DNA of 64,000 nt from Chloroflexota bacterium (GTDB taxonomy: Bacteria; Chloroflexota; Anaerolineae; Anaerolineales; Anaerolineaceae): positions 92,707 through 156,706 of the forward strand of contig JAEKNU010000003.1 in NCBI GenBank assembly GCA_016838895.1, written 5' to 3'. Each line of letters starts with the position of its first letter. Position 1 is the stretch's first letter. The translations under genes were made by a program, and so were the position numbers. Positions 33,360 through 42,136 of this stretch are shown here, in pieces. Below the pieces are notes generated by a model, which ran no database searches, was not told the origin of the DNA, and saw only the letters and a program-made list of their open reading frames with translations.

Positions 33360-35159
33360 ATGACACAGAATGCTTGGATTACACTCACTATTACCGTTGT
33401 AGTTGCTATTTTACTGATTTTTGAAATCCTTCGCCCTGATATTGTGGCTATTCTTACATTATCCGCAATTGGCATTTTTCAATTACTACCAGTCAATGCA
33501 GTATTTTCTGGGTTCAGTAGTTCAGTAGTGATCACCATCATTGGTATTTATATTCTATCAGCTTCTTTACATTATACCGGTGCTGCCTACTGGGTCGGCA
33601 CTCAATTATACCGCTTTAGCGGTACATCGAATACTCGATTAATCATTGCTACTACGCTGGCTGCCGCCGCACTATCCCTGTTCATGAACAATGTTGCCGT
33701 AGTGGGTGTATTGCTACCAGCCATCATTACCCTGGCCGGGAAAGCGCAGGTTCCCATTCGCCGTTTAATGATTCCATTAGCGTACGGTACTATTTTGGGC
33801 GGTATGAGCACTTTGTTGACAACATCCAATTTGATTGTCAGCAGTGCACTAGAGCAAGCTGGATACGCACCGTTCACCATCATTGACTTCTTTCCTATTG
33901 GTATCCCTGTTATTTTCCTGGGTTTACTTTACCTTATCGTTGTAAATCAAATTAATCGCCGCCAGTTTATTGATAAGCTTCCATACAACAAAGAGAAATC
34001 ATATATTCAGCGTTTATTGTCCCATTACAATCTGACGGATCAAATATACCTGCTGGATGTTCTGCCTGCATCACCCACTATTGGGAAGTCCTTGTCAGAA
34101 ATCCGCGGTACTTTTCCCCCAGATACTCAGGTTTTAGGAATCGTGCGAAATCGGCGAGTACTCAATCTCCTCAAAGGACCAGCAGTTATTGCTGAATCCG
34201 ACCAATTAATTAGCATTGGACAAAACATACAATCCTTTTGTGATGATCAACACCTCTCCATCAAAAAGGATCGTTTTGATATTCAACCCTATCTAAATGG
34301 GATTTATTCATTCCATGAAGTGAGTGTTCCTGCACATATGCATCACGATAAGTTTCCGCTGTGCAGCGATATCCCTGTTATGCAGGAAAACGAACTCATC
34401 CCATTAGCCCTGACACGGCAGGAACAAATCTTCAATGAACAAATTCTGCAGATGGCACCACTTGAAGGGGATACTTTTCTGTGCTTCGGTGATTATGCTG
34501 GGTTAACGGCTTTTCAACAACAAACAGGCTGGCGAGTGACACAAATGGATCCCAACACCATTCAGCGTCCTGGGAAATGGTTGCAAGCTTTCCTGATAGC
34601 GATCATCACCATTGTTATCGCAGCCTTTAACATCATCCCTGTACATCTGGCAATTCTCAGTGGGGCTGGGTTACTCATATTGAATGGCTGTATTGATAAA
34701 ACAAAAATATATCAAGTGGTAGATTGGCAAACCGTTTTCCTGGTCGCCGGACTCTGGCCGCTGGGATTGGCAATTAAAGAGACTGGTTTAGCTGAAACAT
34801 TAGTAAATCAGATTCACTTAATGCGTTTCGTGGATACTCCCTGGCTATTGGCTGGGGCGGTGCTTTTACTCTCGATGTTGTTTACCCAAATTATCGGTGG
34901 TCAGGTGGCAGGTATTATCAGTATTCCGATTACAATCTCAATTGCCCAGGCGGCTAATCTGGATCCGCGCAGTTTGGGAATGGCAGCTGCTTTAGGGTGT
35001 TCATTTGTATTTTTGATGCCTTTCAGCCATCCAGTAAATCTGATTGTCACGCGAACTGGCAATATTAGCGTTAAAGAATTCCTGCGCCTGGGCACCCCAT
35101 TCTTCATTATTCTTTTTGTTGCTGTCATGCTAGGTTTGCATTTTATCTGGGGTTTATAG
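33360..35159 (+). CDS. SLC13/DASS-type anion permease with two RCK-C domains
   Basis: 599 residues. Two membrane halves (about 5-200 and 400-599) flank two cytosolic TrkA-C/RCK-C-like domains; the first is clear (LLDVLPASPTIGKSLSEIRG, PAVIAESDQLISIGQ). The helical hairpin motifs FMNNVAVVGVLLPA and TTSNLIVSSAL in the first half, and PFSHPVNLIV in the second, match the substrate sites of SLC13-type sodium or proton-coupled carriers of sulfate or dicarboxylates. The substrate cannot be read. It is divergent from alr. Confidence 0.87.
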   Translation: MTQNAWITLTITVVVAILLIFEILRPDIVAILTLSAIGIFQLLPVNAVFSGFSSSVVITIIGIYILSASLHYTGAAYWVGTQLYRFSGTSNTRLIIATTLAAAALSLFMNNVAVVGVLLPAIITLAGKAQVPIRRLMIPLAYGTILGGMSTLLTTSNLIVSSALEQAGYAPFTIIDFFPIGIPVIFLGLLYLIVVNQINRRQFIDKLPYNKEKSYIQRLLSHYNLTDQIYLLDVLPASPTIGKSLSEIRGTFPPDTQVLGIVRNRRVLNLLKGPAVIAESDQLISIGQNIQSFCDDQHLSIKKDRFDIQPYLNGIYSFHEVSVPAHMHHDKFPLCSDIPVMQENELIPLALTRQEQIFNEQILQMAPLEGDTFLCFGDYAGLTAFQQQTGWRVTQMDPNTIQRPGKWLQAFLIAIITIVIAAFNIIPVHLAILSGAGLLILNGCIDKTKIYQVVDWQTVFLVAGLWPLGLAIKETGLAETLVNQIHLMRFVDTPWLLAGAVLLLSMLFTQIIGGQVAGIISIPITISIAQAANLDPRSLGMAAALGCSFVFLMPFSHPVNLIVTRTGNISVKEFLRLGTPFFIILFVAVMLGLHFIWGL

Positions 35160-35231
35160 GCGCTGGCTGGACGAATTCTGCAATTCAGGGGATAATTAGC
35201 CGCCTGACCATATGAATAAGATTTGGAGCCT

Positions 35232-36341
35232 ATGACTGACTTTTTTAAATACACATGCACTCATCAAGAAGGAAAAGCCCGCGCCGGAACATTCACAACG
35301 CCGCATGGGAATATTGAAACACCCATGTTTATGCCGGTCGGTACCCAGGCAACCGTAAAAACACTTACGCCGCATCATCTGCACGATCTAGGTGCACAAA
35401 TAATTCTTTCCAATACCTATCACTTGTATTTACGCCCCGGCTCAGATATTGTGGCTGAGCTAGGTGGCTTGCATCAATTCATGAACTGGAATAAACCCAT
35501 CCTGACAGATTCCGGTGGATTTCAAGTGTTTTCCTTATCCGATACCCGAAAAATTTGTGAGAATGGTGTCCTCTTTAAAAGTCATATTGATGGTTCCTCA
35601 CATGAATTGACCCCGGAAAAATCTATCGCCGTGCAGGAAGATTTAGGGGCAGATATCATTATGGCATTTGATGAATGTGCCCCGCCCTATGACAAAGCTT
35701 ATAATCAAAAAGCGATGCAACGTACGCATCGTTGGGCAGAACGATGTTTGAACGCCAAAAAACGAAGTGACCAGGCATTGTTCGGCATTGTGCAAGGGGG
35801 TGTTTTTCCCGATTTACGTGAACAATCAGCAAAAACTATTGTCAATATGGACTTCCCCGGTTATGGGATTGGCGGTTTATCGGTTGGTGAAACCAAAGAA
35901 GAAATGAACGCTATGTTGGAGGTTGTCAACGAAGTCCTTCCTCAAAATAAACCTCGCTATCTGATGGGCGTTGGATCTCCCGAAGATTTAATTCATGGGG
36001 TATTACGCGGTGTAGATATGTTCGATTGTGTACTGCCTACCCGTCTGGCTCGCCATCATAATGCCATGATACCCACTGGCCGGATCAACTTAAAAAACAA
36101 CCAATTTGCACGAGATGCAAACCCTATCGATGATGTCTGCGAATGCTATACCTGTCAGAATTTTACACGTGCATACTTGCGTCACCTCATCACAGCTAAA
36201 GAATCACTCTCATCCACATTAATCTCAATCCATAATTTACAATTTTTAATAACATTAATGAAACAATCCCGACTGGCAATTCTGGATAATCGTTTTCAGC
36301 AATTTGCCAATGAATTTTTGGAAACTTATAAAGGTAAATAA
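35232..36341 (+). CDS. tgt: Queuine tRNA-ribosyltransferase
   Basis: 369 residues. Exchanges guanine 34 of GUN-anticodon tRNAs for preQ1. Signature regions: [14 protein letters not shown]-type loop, [24 protein letters not shown] (catalytic base), GGLSVGE, and the nucleophile in [12 protein letters not shown]. The zinc site is C-x-C-x2-C plus His (CECYTC ... LRHL). ATG 35232 is preferred; the track's TTG at 35223 includes the GGAG stretch, which lies unusually close to the ATG (3 nt). uppP follows after 4 nt. Confidence 0.96.
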   Translation: MTDFFKYTCTHQEGKARAGTFTTPHGNIETPMFMPVGTQATVKTLTPHHLHDLGAQIILSNTYHLYLRPGSDIVAELGGLHQFMNWNKPILTDSGGFQVFSLSDTRKICENGVLFKSHIDGSSHELTPEKSIAVQEDLGADIIMAFDECAPPYDKAYNQKAMQRTHRWAERCLNAKKRSDQALFGIVQGGVFPDLREQSAKTIVNMDFPGYGIGGLSVGETKEEMNAMLEVVNEVLPQNKPRYLMGVGSPEDLIHGVLRGVDMFDCVLPTRLARHHNAMIPTGRINLKNNQFARDANPIDDVCECYTCQNFTRAYLRHLITAKESLSSTLISIHNLQFLITLMKQSRLAILDNRFQQFANEFLETYKGK

Positions 36342-36345
36342 CATT

Positions 36346-37167
36346 ATGACAATTATTCAAGCCATCATTCTAGGCATCGTGCAGGGCATTACTGAATTTC
36401 TGCCGATATCTAGTTCAGCTCATTTAGTGCTCTTTCCATATCTCTTCAAATGGGACGTTCAGTCTGAAACTGATTTTTTGTTCAACGTATTAATTCAATT
36501 GGGCACCTTATTGGCGGTATTTATTTTTTTCAAAAATGATGTAATTTCTATATCCAAAGCCTGGATACAATCAGTGTTCAAACCAGCTGAAAGCAACCGC
36601 GAGGATTTTCGCTTTGGGTGGTATATTATTCTGGCAACATTGCCGGCTGTTGTGGTTGGATTGACATTAAAACCCCACATACAATCAATTTTTGAATCCC
36701 CATTGATTACCGGGATTTTGTTGTTGATAACAGCGGTGTTATTATTCTTCGCTGAACACCTCAAACCCGGGAAATTTCTTATCATGCAATTGACATGGAA
36801 ACTGGTGTTGGTGATTGGTTTATTTCAGGCTTTTGCCTTATTCCCTGGTATATCGCGCTCCGGTGCCACCATTTTTGCCGGCCTACTGGTGGGTTTGAAA
36901 AGCCAGGAAGCTGGACGTTTTTCATTTCTCCTTTCCATTCCGGTTTTATTGGGTGCAGGAATTTTGAGCTTTTCCGATTTATTCGCAGTTCAGAACATAA
37001 TGTCCTTTTTACCTTTATTGGCTGCCGGTTTTATTACATCTACGATTGTGGGTTATTTCTCTATTGCGATTCTGATGAAATTTTTACAAAAATATTCCTT
37101 GCTTTACTTTAGTGCCTATTGTGCTATTGTAGGCAGTATAATCATTTTTATAGCCTATGCTGCATAA
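36346..37167 (+). CDS. uppP: Undecaprenyl-diphosphatase
   Basis: 273-residue membrane enzyme that removes a phosphate from undecaprenyl diphosphate to recycle the cell-wall lipid carrier. Both active-site motifs are present: GITEFLPISSSAHLVLFP at 17-34 and FPGISRSGATIFAGLL near 165. About eight hydrophobic segments. ATG 36346 begins MTIIQAIILGIVQG as in the BacA family; the track's 36304 start overlaps tgt. The 3' end overlaps the lipoprotein gene by 11 nt. Confidence 0.95.
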   Translation: MTIIQAIILGIVQGITEFLPISSSAHLVLFPYLFKWDVQSETDFLFNVLIQLGTLLAVFIFFKNDVISISKAWIQSVFKPAESNREDFRFGWYIILATLPAVVVGLTLKPHIQSIFESPLITGILLLITAVLLFFAEHLKPGKFLIMQLTWKLVLVIGLFQAFALFPGISRSGATIFAGLLVGLKSQEAGRFSFLLSIPVLLGAGILSFSDLFAVQNIMSFLPLLAAGFITSTIVGYFSIAILMKFLQKYSLLYFSAYCAIVGSIIIFIAYAA

Positions 37168-37894
37168 ACGTATTATTTTATTTCTTTTCATAATGATTTT
37201 TTCTTTTTCAGCCTGTTCACCAGACATTGCTGAAAATACTACAAGCACGCCTCCTCAGATCATCAAAATTGGTTTATCCCCAACATTAGCCTATTTAAAA
37301 GATCCAATTGCGGTATGTGCCAATCAGGATGCGGATTATGATATTCTGCTCTTGGAAAAAAACAGTCTGGATTGGATTCAAGAATCCGTAGATTTGATCT
37401 TTACAGTGCAGTTCGCTGTACCCAATGTAGAAAACACCTATCTAGTTGATGAACTGGAAATAAAAATCATTGCCAGCCAGGATATATCCCTGAACGGTTT
37501 ACAGATACATGAGTTGCAAGAAATTTTCAACACCGAAATGGTGAATCCCCAGGCTATTGGTATACCCGACAGTGATACACCTTTGACCATATGGGGATTT
37601 GAAAATGGTTCGGATATGGCAGGATTATTTAAAACACAATATGGCTTTGTGCCCCAATTACCTGTAGACGCCTATCTGGCCGTCAGCCCGCAATCTGTCA
37701 TTGAACAGATCAACGACACACAACATTCGGTTGGCTATACGCTGTCTTCCGTAATCAATGATCAGGTCAAAGTACTACCAGTCGCCATTGAACAAGCTGC
37801 GCCACCCATTCCGGTTATTGCTTCTTTCATGCTTCCTCCATCAGGTACACAGCAAGCATTGATCCGCTGTCTGCAAGCCTCCCCTGCTGAGTAG
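37157..37894 (+). CDS. Lipoprotein, possibly periplasmic-binding-protein-like
   Basis: 245 residues. Signal peptide with lipobox FSFSAC (Cys at about residue 20), so it is lipid-anchored at the outer face of the membrane. The rest has the alternation of a type 2 solute-binding protein: IIKIGLSPTLAY at the start, then LQEIFNTEMVNP, WGFENGSDMAGLFK and GYTLSSVINDQVKVLPV, which look like phosphate-binding PstS relatives. No ligand residues can be named. It overlaps uppP by 11 nt, so both are cotranscribed. Confidence 0.7.
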   Translation: MLHKRIILFLFIMIFSFSACSPDIAENTTSTPPQIIKIGLSPTLAYLKDPIAVCANQDADYDILLLEKNSLDWIQESVDLIFTVQFAVPNVENTYLVDELEIKIIASQDISLNGLQIHELQEIFNTEMVNPQAIGIPDSDTPLTIWGFENGSDMAGLFKTQYGFVPQLPVDAYLAVSPQSVIEQINDTQHSVGYTLSSVINDQVKVLPVAIEQAAPPIPVIASFMLPPSGTQQALIRCLQASPAE

Positions 37895-37911
37895 CATACA
37901 TTTGCTGCATT

Positions 37912-37948
37912 TTAAAATAAAAACAGGGCATACCAATGTACGCCCTGT
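37912..37948 (-). terminator. Terminator of the tatC-mtnA-tal-hydrolase operon
   Basis: Minus strand: ACAGGGCGTAC / GTATGCCCTGT (one G-U), loop ATTG, then TTTTTATTTTAAAA. Confidence 0.85.
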
Positions 37949-37974
37949 GCAATCTAAGATCCTCAATAATTTGA

Positions 37975-38805
37975 TTACATCATTGCACGGCGAATACGTT
38001 TGAGGAATGGGTCCAACACACTCAAGAAATCCCGATAACTCTCTCGATGAATACTATGGCCCGCATCCGAAAAATGCGCTGTTTCCAAATTTTTCCAATA
38101 TGCTTTCATTTCTTCAGCAGTATCGGCTTTTAATAAAGCACCTTTTTGCTGGTCTCCGGTCATCAATAGTCCTGGGCATTTAATCTTCGGTACCAATTCC
38201 TGCCAGGAACCAATTGCGGTGGTTAACCCAAGAAAGGCATTATCCTGTACCTGACGTTTTGCCTGGGCCCATTGAAAGAACTCCGATTCATCCCAGGAAG
38301 GATTGGCACGTTTTCCTAAACGGACCAGATCATCGTGCTTCACGGATTTCAGCTTGGCAGTGGATTTTCGCCATTCATCAGCCACAGCATCCAAATCAGC
38401 CTGATCCTGTGTGGCAAAATTTCCATCCCAGGGTGGATCAATCAAAACACAGGCAGAAAACAAATTCGGATAATCCGCTGCCGCAGTACCAGCGATACTG
38501 GCCCCTCTTGAATGCCCCAAAATGACCGGTTTCACTAAACCCAATTCCTTGATAATCGCCGCCATATCACCAGCTTCATCATGTAAATCAAAGGGTTCAT
38601 TACCGCATCCGGAAAACCCATGCCCACGTGTATCCATTACGACTACATTGTAATTACGCATCAAATGAATTGGAATACGATTCCAACAAAAACCATTATC
38701 CGTTAATCCATGAACCAATAATATCGGCGGTTTCTCTTCACCCGTCATATAGTACTGAATGCGTAATCCATCCGAAATAACACTTCCGTAATAGAGTTTT
38801 GTCAT
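37975..38805 (-). CDS. Alpha/beta hydrolase
   Basis: 276 residues, cytosolic. PILLVHGLTDNGFCW holds the oxyanion loop, VVMDTRGHGFS the second strand, and the nucleophile elbow is GHSRGAS (Ser near 98). The acid is probably in PGLLMTGDQ, and the base His in DAGHSIHRE. This is a complete Ser-Asp-His set of the proline iminopeptidase / lipase-like group; the substrate is unknown. It lies 15 nt after tal in the same direction, just before the operon terminator. Confidence 0.87.
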   Translation of the reverse strand: MTKLYYGSVISDGLRIQYYMTGEEKPPILLVHGLTDNGFCWNRIPIHLMRNYNVVVMDTRGHGFSGCGNEPFDLHDEAGDMAAIIKELGLVKPVILGHSRGASIAGTAAADYPNLFSACVLIDPPWDGNFATQDQADLDAVADEWRKSTAKLKSVKHDDLVRLGKRANPSWDESEFFQWAQAKRQVQDNAFLGLTTAIGSWQELVPKIKCPGLLMTGDQQKGALLKADTAEEMKAYWKNLETAHFSDAGHSIHRESYRDFLSVLDPFLKRIRRAMM

Positions 38806-38820
38806 GGTGTTCCTCGAAGA

Positions 38821-39939
38821 TTAAGCTGCTTTCATTTTTTCTTCAACAGCGTTAAGCAATTTATCGAACGCCTGAGAAAATTTTGTAACCCCTTCATCCA
38901 ATAATTGTTCAGTGACTTGCGCAATATCTACGCCGCAGGCTTTCAGATTTGCCAGGATTTGTGCATCATCGGCTGGTATAGCCAATGCATTTTTGACAAT
39001 ACCTTGGTCACGGAAAGCTTCCAGCGCAGTTGGTGGAACAGTGTTGACAGATTCGGGGGCAATTAATTCCTGAATATATTTCACATCAGAATAAGCCGGA
39101 TTCTTGGTACCAGTACTGGCCCATAAAACACGCTGTTTGCGAGCACCATAAGCTGCCAGCTTTTTGAATCGTTCGGATGAGAATACTTCCTCATAAGCCC
39201 GATATGCCAGGCGTGCATTCGCTACTGCGGCACTACCCAGACATGCCTGCATGGCTTGTTTCCTTTCAGCATTGGTTTCTACAGCGATTGTTTTTTCTAA
39301 CAACTCATCTGCTAATGTATCTACACGACTGACAAAGAAACTCGCCACTGAAACACTGCCATGCGATAAATCACCATATTGCGAACGTTTTTCCAACCCA
39401 GCTAAATATGCTTCCATCACCTGGCGGTACATTTCCACACTGAACAACAAAGTAACATTAATATTGATACCTTCAGATATTAATGTCTCTACTGCTGGGA
39501 TGCCTGCTGCTGTAGCGGGTACCTTAATCATCACGTTTTTACGATTTATAGTCTTATACAATCGACGTGCTTCTTCTATGGTGGCTTCGGTTTCATTTGC
39601 CAGGTATGGTGATACTTCCATACTGACGTAGCCATCATTACCTGCTGCGGCATCAAAAACTGGACGCATAATATCACAGGCTTTCTGAATATCAGCAATC
39701 GCCAATGATTCATATGCTTCCATCACAGATTTACCTTCCGCGGCTGATTTTTGAATATCTACCAGATACTCATCACCCCCCGTGATGGCTGCCTGAAAAA
39801 TCGATGGATTGGATGTAACACCAGATACGCCATCTACGTCTATCAAACGGGTTAATTCACCAGAATCGAGCATATTGCGTTGAATATAATCAAACCAGAT
39901 GCTTTGGCCAAAATTACTTAACTCTTTTACTGCATTCAT
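38821..39939 (-). CDS. tal: Transaldolase
   Basis: 372 residues, the long bacterial type. Moves a dihydroxyacetone unit between sugar phosphates in the non-oxidative pentose phosphate pathway. SIWFDYIQRNML and GVSGVTSNPSIFQAAI at the N-terminus are typical. The Schiff-base lysine is in NVMIKVPATAAGIPAVE near residue 138. ASTGTKNPAYSD near 275 belongs to the same subfamily. GGAG lies upstream of ATG 39939. It is 28 nt after mtnA in an operon with no plain metabolic logic. Confidence 0.95.
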   Translation of the reverse strand: MNAVKELSNFGQSIWFDYIQRNMLDSGELTRLIDVDGVSGVTSNPSIFQAAITGGDEYLVDIQKSAAEGKSVMEAYESLAIADIQKACDIMRPVFDAAAGNDGYVSMEVSPYLANETEATIEEARRLYKTINRKNVMIKVPATAAGIPAVETLISEGININVTLLFSVEMYRQVMEAYLAGLEKRSQYGDLSHGSVSVASFFVSRVDTLADELLEKTIAVETNAERKQAMQACLGSAAVANARLAYRAYEEVFSSERFKKLAAYGARKQRVLWASTGTKNPAYSDVKYIQELIAPESVNTVPPTALEAFRDQGIVKNALAIPADDAQILANLKACGVDIAQVTEQLLDEGVTKFSQAFDKLLNAVEEKMKAA

Positions 39940-39967
39940 AAAACGATAATCTCCTTGAAGTCACCGA

Positions 39968-41020
39968 TCAAATAACATCTTTTATCTGATCCGGTGTTAC
40001 TATGCCAGTTGGGGTTATAAACCCGCTGATTAAAGCCGCGGGTGTAATATCAAATGCAGGATTCCTGGCAGCAGCTTGTGCAGGTGCCAATCGAATTCTG
40101 CCTGTTATACCATCATCTGAAATACCATAACCATACAGTACTTCATCATTACTTCTTTCTTCAATGGGTATGGCTGCGCCATCAGGACAATCTTTATCAA
40201 TGGTTGATGGTGGTATGGCCACATAAAACGGGATTCTGAAATAATTCGCCAGTAAAGCCTTTTCGAAGGTACCAATTTTATTTGCCACATCCCCATTCAA
40301 AGCCACGCGATCTGCGCCAACAATCATCATATCCACTTCGCCTTTTTGCATAAAATATCCGGCGGCATTATCTGCGATGATCGCATGCGGGATTTTTTCA
40401 TTTATTAATTCCCAGGAGGTTAACCTGGCTCCCTGCAAGCGTGGACGCGTCTCATCCACCCATACAAAGAGTTTCTTTCCCTGCCGGCTGGCAGCATAGA
40501 TTGGTGACAAGGCAGACCCCCAATCCACAAAACCCAACCATCCTGCGTTACAGTGGGTCATGATTCTCATACCATCGGAAATTAATTCAGCTCCAATTTT
40601 TCCAATATTTTCTCCATCTAGCGCATCTTCTTTGGCGATTTCCTGCGCGACCTGATCTGCAACCAGGATGGCTTTTTCAGGAGGCAATTCTTCAACTGCC
40701 CGAAAAACCCGATTCACAGCATAAAACAAATTCTGAGCCGTAGGCCGGGTTTGGATAATGATCTCCCGCATTTTCAATAATTTAGATCGAAAATCAGCCG
40801 ATAGCGTAGCCTCGCGAACTGCCTGGGCCATAGCAAACCCCGCTGTGGCACCAATTGCACCTGCTCCGCGCACAACCATGGTGGTAATCGCATTGGCTGT
40901 ATCAGCACAGGTTGAATATGAAACAATCTCAAATTGATGCGGTAATAATGGTTGATTGATCATTTTTACAATGCCATTTTCCATCCATACTGTCTGAAAA
41001 TGTTTTCCATTTACTTCCAT
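39968..41020 (-). CDS. mtnA: S-methyl-5-thioribose-1-phosphate isomerase
   Basis: 350 residues, an eIF2B-alpha-like fold enzyme of methionine salvage that opens methylthioribose-1-phosphate to the ribulose form. VVRGAGAIGATAGF is the phosphate loop; IMTHCNAGWL holds the catalytic Cys; IVGADRVALNGDVANKIGT the catalytic Asp. ATG 41020 has GGAGGG 7 nt upstream and is preferred over 41179, which runs through tatC. No other mtn gene is in the window. Confidence 0.93.
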   Translation of the reverse strand: MEVNGKHFQTVWMENGIVKMINQPLLPHQFEIVSYSTCADTANAITTMVVRGAGAIGATAGFAMAQAVREATLSADFRSKLLKMREIIIQTRPTAQNLFYAVNRVFRAVEELPPEKAILVADQVAQEIAKEDALDGENIGKIGAELISDGMRIMTHCNAGWLGFVDWGSALSPIYAASRQGKKLFVWVDETRPRLQGARLTSWELINEKIPHAIIADNAAGYFMQKGEVDMMIVGADRVALNGDVANKIGTFEKALLANYFRIPFYVAIPPSTIDKDCPDGAAIPIEERSNDEVLYGYGISDDGITGRIRLAPAQAAARNPAFDITPAALISGFITPTGIVTPDQIKDVI

Positions 41021-41040
41021 ATGTTTCCCTCCGCAAAAAA

Positions 41041-41745
41041 TCAAACGAGTGCAGCAAAAAGAATACTGATCAAATATAGCAAAATCAGTGGGGCCATAAA
41101 TAACCCCATATTGATTGGATCCCCTGTAGGTGTGATTACTGCTGCAAGAATTGCGATCACTACAATAGCGATTCTCCAATTTTTTAACAACATTTTTGCA
41201 TTTACAATCTTCAATTTTGCCAATACTAATATTAGCAAAGGTGATTCAAAACTAACACCCAACCAAAAGATCAGGCTCAACGTAAAACTAAAATAATCTT
41301 CCAGATGGGGAATGGTTTGCACTGAAGATAATTGTCCAACAAGAAATGGAATCGCTGCAGGCAACATCACATAATAAGCAAACAAAACACCACCTACAAA
41401 AAAAATGATGCCAAGCGGAAAAAAAAGCAGAAACATTCGCTTTTCTTTTGTTTTTAAAGCCGGAAACATAAAACCCAATATCTGAAACAATGTATACGGA
41501 AACGAAAATATGAATCCACTGAGGAAACTAACCTTCATAATAATGGTGAAATTTTCGGTTACCCCAATCGATTGTAAATTCTGCAGACCGCCAATGGGTT
41601 TGGAAATAATTTCCAATACTGGCTCTGCAATAATAAAACTCACCATCGAAAAAGCTGCAATGCCAACAATGGCTTTAAACAGATGTTTTCGCAAATCATC
41701 CAGATGAGATAAAAAGCTCATTTTTAATTCATTTTCTCTTGCCAT
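41041..41745 (-). CDS. tatC: Twin-arginine translocase subunit TatC
   Basis: 234 residues, six hydrophobic segments. MSFLSHLDDLRKHLFKAI is the conserved N-terminal cytoplasmic motif that receives the twin-arginine signal peptide; FSFPYTLFQILGFMFPAL and the E-x-F-x-x-L-type stretch (GVSFESPLLILVLAKLK) are also as expected. It would move folded proteins across the membrane together with a TatA protein, which is not encoded nearby. First gene of the operon with mtnA, tal and the hydrolase; GGTGAG precedes the ATG. Confidence 0.94.
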   Translation of the reverse strand: MARENELKMSFLSHLDDLRKHLFKAIVGIAAFSMVSFIIAEPVLEIISKPIGGLQNLQSIGVTENFTIIMKVSFLSGFIFSFPYTLFQILGFMFPALKTKEKRMFLLFFPLGIIFFVGGVLFAYYVMLPAAIPFLVGQLSSVQTIPHLEDYFSFTLSLIFWLGVSFESPLLILVLAKLKIVNAKMLLKNWRIAIVVIAILAAVITPTGDPINMGLFMAPLILLYLISILFAALV

Positions 41746-42136
41746 TACTCACCACAAATTACAAGTAAAAATACTTTTGATCCTCATTATAGTATAGAAA
41801 AAAAGCTGCAGATTAATTCAGGCATTCAGATGAAATATTATCACCATGATTCTTCAAGGCATATCCGTCCATCAAACAGTGCAGACCAGCCTTGCTGCAA
41901 AAAAAATAATCTCAATACAGATTCCATAATATTAATGAGATTACCGTTGTCAGATTTCACAATATGCCGCTGATAATGTATATATTTTGTACTTCCAGCC
42001 AATTATACACTGGTCTAATGGCCAATACTGAAATCAGAATAACGCGTTTATAATTAGGTTGCATAAAAAGAATAGACATTCAAATGATGTTGTCATTAAA
42101 ACACACAATATTTAACCAGCAATTTGGAAGAAATGT
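41746..42136. other. 391-bp intergenic region between divergent tatC and ABC exporter genes
   Basis: No gene I can support. It holds an 8-bp inverted repeat (TAATCTCA 41907-41914 / TGAGATTA 41936-41943), a TATAAT at 42049 facing the exporter, and ATTATA/AGTATA at 41786-41796 facing tatC, all without a good -35 box. A 47-codon frame at 41830 has no convincing features. Confidence 0.5.

Noticed and set aside
41830-41973. 47-codon ORF in the tatC/ABC exporter gap
   Set aside because: Weak ribosome site, odd composition rich in His, Ser and Asn, no recognisable fold.
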